Shown here piece after piece: positions 60,907-64,000 of a stretch of DNA of 64,000 nt. The DNA is from Hevea brasiliensis (lineage: Eukaryota > Streptophyta > Magnoliopsida > Malpighiales > Euphorbiaceae). The translations under genes and the position numbers were made by a program. The DNA lies in NCBI RefSeq assembly GCF_030052815.1, contig NC_079494.1, forward strand, positions 38,674,467 to 38,738,466, in the 5' to 3' direction. Positions within the stretch are counted from its first letter, which is position 1, and every line of letters begins with the position of its first letter. The notes beneath the pieces were generated by a model that saw only the letters and a program-made list of their open reading frames with translations, did no database searches and was not told where the DNA came from.

Positions 60907-63553
60907 TGTCACGACCCAACCTATGGGCCGGACCGACACTAGGACCTGGGCCAGCCTAAAGCCCCCAAAACTGTAGTAAGCCTAACATTCCTCGACCCAA
61001 CTCTAAGGCCCATTTGGGCCTAATTTCAAGAATTCAACCGGACAGAGTCCGGCCATAAAATGGAGCTTTCAACGGGGAGTTTTTTTACTCACCCGATCTG
61101 TAAACACAATATATAATCAATTGGGGAGCTCAGCTCACCCTCCACATACTCAAATATCACAAAAATAAATGGGAGCTCAGCTCCCTCATCCAGTCCAACA
61201 TACATGCATATAATAAGTTTACAGGTTCAACATGGTAATTATATTACAGACCCAAATCAAATAAATATTTCTAACACATGCAAAAATTCTAGGAGTTAAT
61301 AGAATTATACAAATATTAATAAACGACCTGCGAAGAAGAAAAATAGGTTAACCACAACAAATATCCTCCTGTAGCCTGGAAAAATAATGAACAGGAGTGA
61401 GCGTTCAACTCAGAGAGTAAAATATCAATTTTAACCATAATCTTTATAGCTATCTAAAGCTAATGCACTTGTAGAGTGAAATGTAACATCGTCAATATTT
61501 TCACATCATAAAGCAAAAAGGTAATCTAGAGCACTCACACACCCGATATGGTCAAACAATACATATATAGGAGCTGATCCCCTATACAGCCCTCTTAATC
61601 CAAACTATGCCAGCGAAGAACTCAAGCTCGGACTTTCTCTTAATAAACCAAATCGGGGTCCCAGCGAAGAACTCAAGCCGTGTCTACCTGAAGGACCGAG
61701 TCCCAGCGAAGATCTCAAGTCGTGTCTACCTGTCCTTTCCATAGCCAACACCACATCACACGCACGCCAATGCACGCACACTGCTCCAAATTACCACAAC
61801 AACATCCATGGCACTTTAACAGTTATGAATGCAACATAAAATGTGCCTAGAGTTTAACTACATAAATATATACATATAAGTGATGCATGGGCATACTTGA
61901 ACATATAATAATATCAAAATTACAATTAAAATTAATATTTTACTCACAGACTCAACCGAAGTCACTGTGACGGCTGGGCAGAGGAGGAAGGCTGTCTCCG
62001 CTCACCTGACAATTTTATTACAATCATTTAACAAATTTGACTCAATACAAATTAAGAAAAAGACCAAAGATGTCCTAAGTCGTGCCGAAAATCCGGCAGA
62101 GTCTCCCCTATACCTAGGACCTACCCAACCTGCAAAAAGGCTTAAAACACACTTCCATATCCACAAACCATATATCCACAACTCAATCACATCACACAGC
62201 CCCTCCTGGGCCCATCCAAATAGTCATCAATCACACGATATAAAATTATAGTTTAGTCCTTATAATTGACCCTTTTTGCAAAAACTACCCAAATAAGCTC
62301 TAAAAATTCTAAAACTTTGCCCCGCGGTCCTTAGCATCATTACTAAGCTAGTGCAAAAGGAATTATAATTTTCTAAGCTACCACGAATATTTTATAAATT
62401 TTTAATCCAATTCAAGCACTACAAAATTATGAAAAAGTAAGGTTTGGGTTTACCTATGCCGATTCTGATCTCATAAACGCGCTCGGGACGTCTGACAACG
62501 GTGGGGTAGCTAAAATCTCGATCCAATTCCAAGACTTTTTCGGTAGCCGATTTTTTTGGCCGGAAATTCACAGATCAGGGCAATTGTTGAATTTCCACAA
62601 ATTGAAGGTACCTACACGAAGACCACAATACGGGGGTTAGTATAGAATTTTTACGAAAATTCGAAGCTCATTTAATGCTCGAAAAAACACTACGAAGTTT
62701 CATAGGACCCACCGAAAAACGGTGTTGAAAAATTTCCAAATTTATATTGCCGCGAAGCTCTCGATGAGTAGAGGGCTCTAGTACTCTCGATTTTCTCTTG
62801 GGGTTCATGGTTTGTGAGAAATCTAGCCCAAAAGTCAAAATGGGCTAAAACTTTCTAGACAAAAATTGGGCAAAGTGCTCGATGGATTTTGGTGTTCTTG
62901 GTGTCTATGGAAAGTTCTCGAGGAGTAGATGGTGTTTGACATAAGACCCGGCCCATTCGGTGGCCGGATCGGTCGAATTTCAGTCGAGAAGCTGAAGTGG
63001 CGCACACGCACAGGTGAGTCTTCGCGCTCATTTTTTGGCCGCCTGGAGCGTCGGCCGGCCGTGGGGAGGTACTGGGTGGTGCGCCGGCGAGGTGGGGAAG
63101 GCTAGGTGGCGGCGGTGCGGCCTGGGGAGGAGGGAGGAGAGAGAAAATGAGAGAGAGAGGAAGAGAGGTCGGGACGCGCGGGGAAGGGAAGAAGAAGAAA
63201 AGAAAAGGCTGGTCTGATTCGACCGGTAGGATCTGGTCCCGTTCGATTCGGCCAGTTCGATTCAGAATGCAAAATTTTGAATTTTTACTCTGCCTCGGGA
63301 CCGAAAACGAGGCCCAAAAATTCCAAAAATATTCTAGAAAACTCAAAAAAATTTGTAGAGTCCAAATATTTTTTTAGTTTTGCCACGTGGTCTTTAAATT
63401 AATTTTTAAAAATCATCAAAGTTTTATATTTTTGGGAAATCAAACCCGATTTTGAAAATCTGAAAAAATTTCAAATAATTTCCTAAAATTTAAATAATTT
63501 AAAATATTATTATTTACTTATAAAATAATAAATTTAAAATTTAGGGTGTTACA
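60907..63553 (-). repeat. Gypsy E 3' LTR (2.65 kb)
   Basis: In minus sense it starts TGTAACACCCTAAATTTTAA at 63553 and ends GGTTGGGTCGTGACA at 60907. The flank ATTGA (60902-60906) is the expected target duplication, but its partner is beyond the window. Inside are a GC-rich block (62930-63250) and a short tandem repeat (61610-61735). It belongs to a different family from A, C and D; I do not see the 5S-like module near its start. Confidence 0.85.
61610..61735. repeat. CCAGCGAAGAACTCAAGC tandem motif in LTR E
   Basis: Three copies start near 61610, 61661 and 61703. The last two also share CCGTGTCTACCTG, giving a 42-base unit. Confidence 0.8.
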
Positions 63554-64000
63554 TCTTCCCCCCTTACAGAAAATTCGTCCTCAAACTTTTACACAAGGTA
63601 GAATAAAATACAGAATTACACATTGAATAGATAAGGGTACTTGCTACGCATGTCCCGCTCTGACTCCTAGGTGCACTCTTCCACTGACTGACTCCTGCAC
63701 AAAACCTTAACCATAGGGATCTGTTTTGATCTTAGCTGCCTCACTTGGTAGTCCACTATGGCTACAGGTTGCTCCTCAAACGTCAAGTTTTCTTTCAGCT
63801 TTACTACATCCGGCTGTAACACATGAGAAGGATCAGGTATGCATTTCCTGAGCATGGAAATGTGAAATACAGGATGAACATGAGAAAGGTTGGGTGGTAA
63901 CTCCAACCGGTAGGCAACTGCTCCAACCCTATCAGTAACCTCAAAAGGTCCAATATACCTAGGTGCCAACTTGCCCTTCTTTCCAAATCTCATGACTCCC
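63554..64000 (-). pseudogene. Gypsy E: end of integrase and chromodomain-like tail
   Basis: In minus sense the frame enters from the window edge with [40 protein letters not shown] and [14 protein letters not shown], the integrase C-terminal region of chromovirus-type gypsy elements. [20 protein letters not shown] follows, the start of a chromodomain that in the family guides insertion into heterochromatin. The key aromatic of the following TW motif is replaced by a stop (63667), and the remaining ESERDMRSKYPYLF is out of reach of translation. A polypurine tract AAGGGGGGAAGA lies directly before the LTR. The rest of the element is outside the window. Confidence 0.87.

Noticed and set aside
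62855..63346. 163-codon minus-strand frame rich in Pro and Ser in LTR E
   Set aside because: It is a by-product of the GC-rich LTR block where stop codons are rare. No domain, no match to the element's gag or pol.

Overview
The window reads as nuclear DNA of a dicot plant: AT-rich, intron-bearing, with no bacterial-style operons and packed with plant retrotransposons. Some repeat families resemble those of Euphorbiaceae (rubber tree, cassava), but that is a guess from pattern and not proven. I found no protein-coding gene that looks intact. Every recognisable reading frame carries stops, frameshifts or missing ends.

Left third (1-21,750): AT-rich intergenic DNA with one host-gene relic, an oligopeptide transporter (OPT) pseudogene on the minus strand (3,804-6,350). 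Its six exons still have readable splice sites, but it has several stops, a 4-base insertion and no 3' end. Next come a 3'-truncated Ty1/copia element (7,044-10,383, minus), a decayed MITE-like element, an RTE-type LINE fragment (minus) whose 3' tail is tandemly duplicated, (TA)n blocks, a degenerate AT-rich satellite (about 16.5-17.7 kb), a long-TIR MITE with a probable target duplication, an L1-like RNase H/poly(A) fragment, a second small MITE and a tRNA-like SINE.

Right two thirds (21,751-64,000): one FAR1/FHY3-related (FRS, Mutator-transposase-derived) pseudogene, blown apart by three LTR retrotransposons. Its pieces lie at 21,751-22,671, 48,093-48,273 and 59,942-60,906, all on the plus strand and in the order of the protein. 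Insertion 1 is Ty3/gypsy element A (22,672-48,087, TSD CGAGG). It has 3.5-kb LTRs and almost no internal coding DNA, and is itself invaded by copia B (26,956-37,371), an inverted partial LTR of family C (37,372-40,409) and a solo family-C LTR (41,408-45,255, imperfect TSD). Copia B's LTR carries a 4.2-kb solo gypsy LTR of family D (27,835-32,029, TSD ATGGC). Insertion 2 is copia G (48,274-59,941, minus), the same family as B in the opposite orientation. Its 3' LTR carries a 2-kb palindromic and tandem pile-up of a miniature LTR element (TRIM; 49,811-51,820, TSD ATCAA). Insertion 3 is gypsy E (60,907 to beyond the window, minus), seen as a 3' LTR and the end of pol with a chromodomain-like tail.

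The most unusual signal is a short module about 170 bases inside the LTRs of three gypsy families (A, C, D). It pairs an AGTTAA-CG-GC box with a GATGGGTGACC box and resembles the internal promoter of plant 5S rRNA genes. The second is the TRIM palindrome, which could be real or could be an assembly fold-back.
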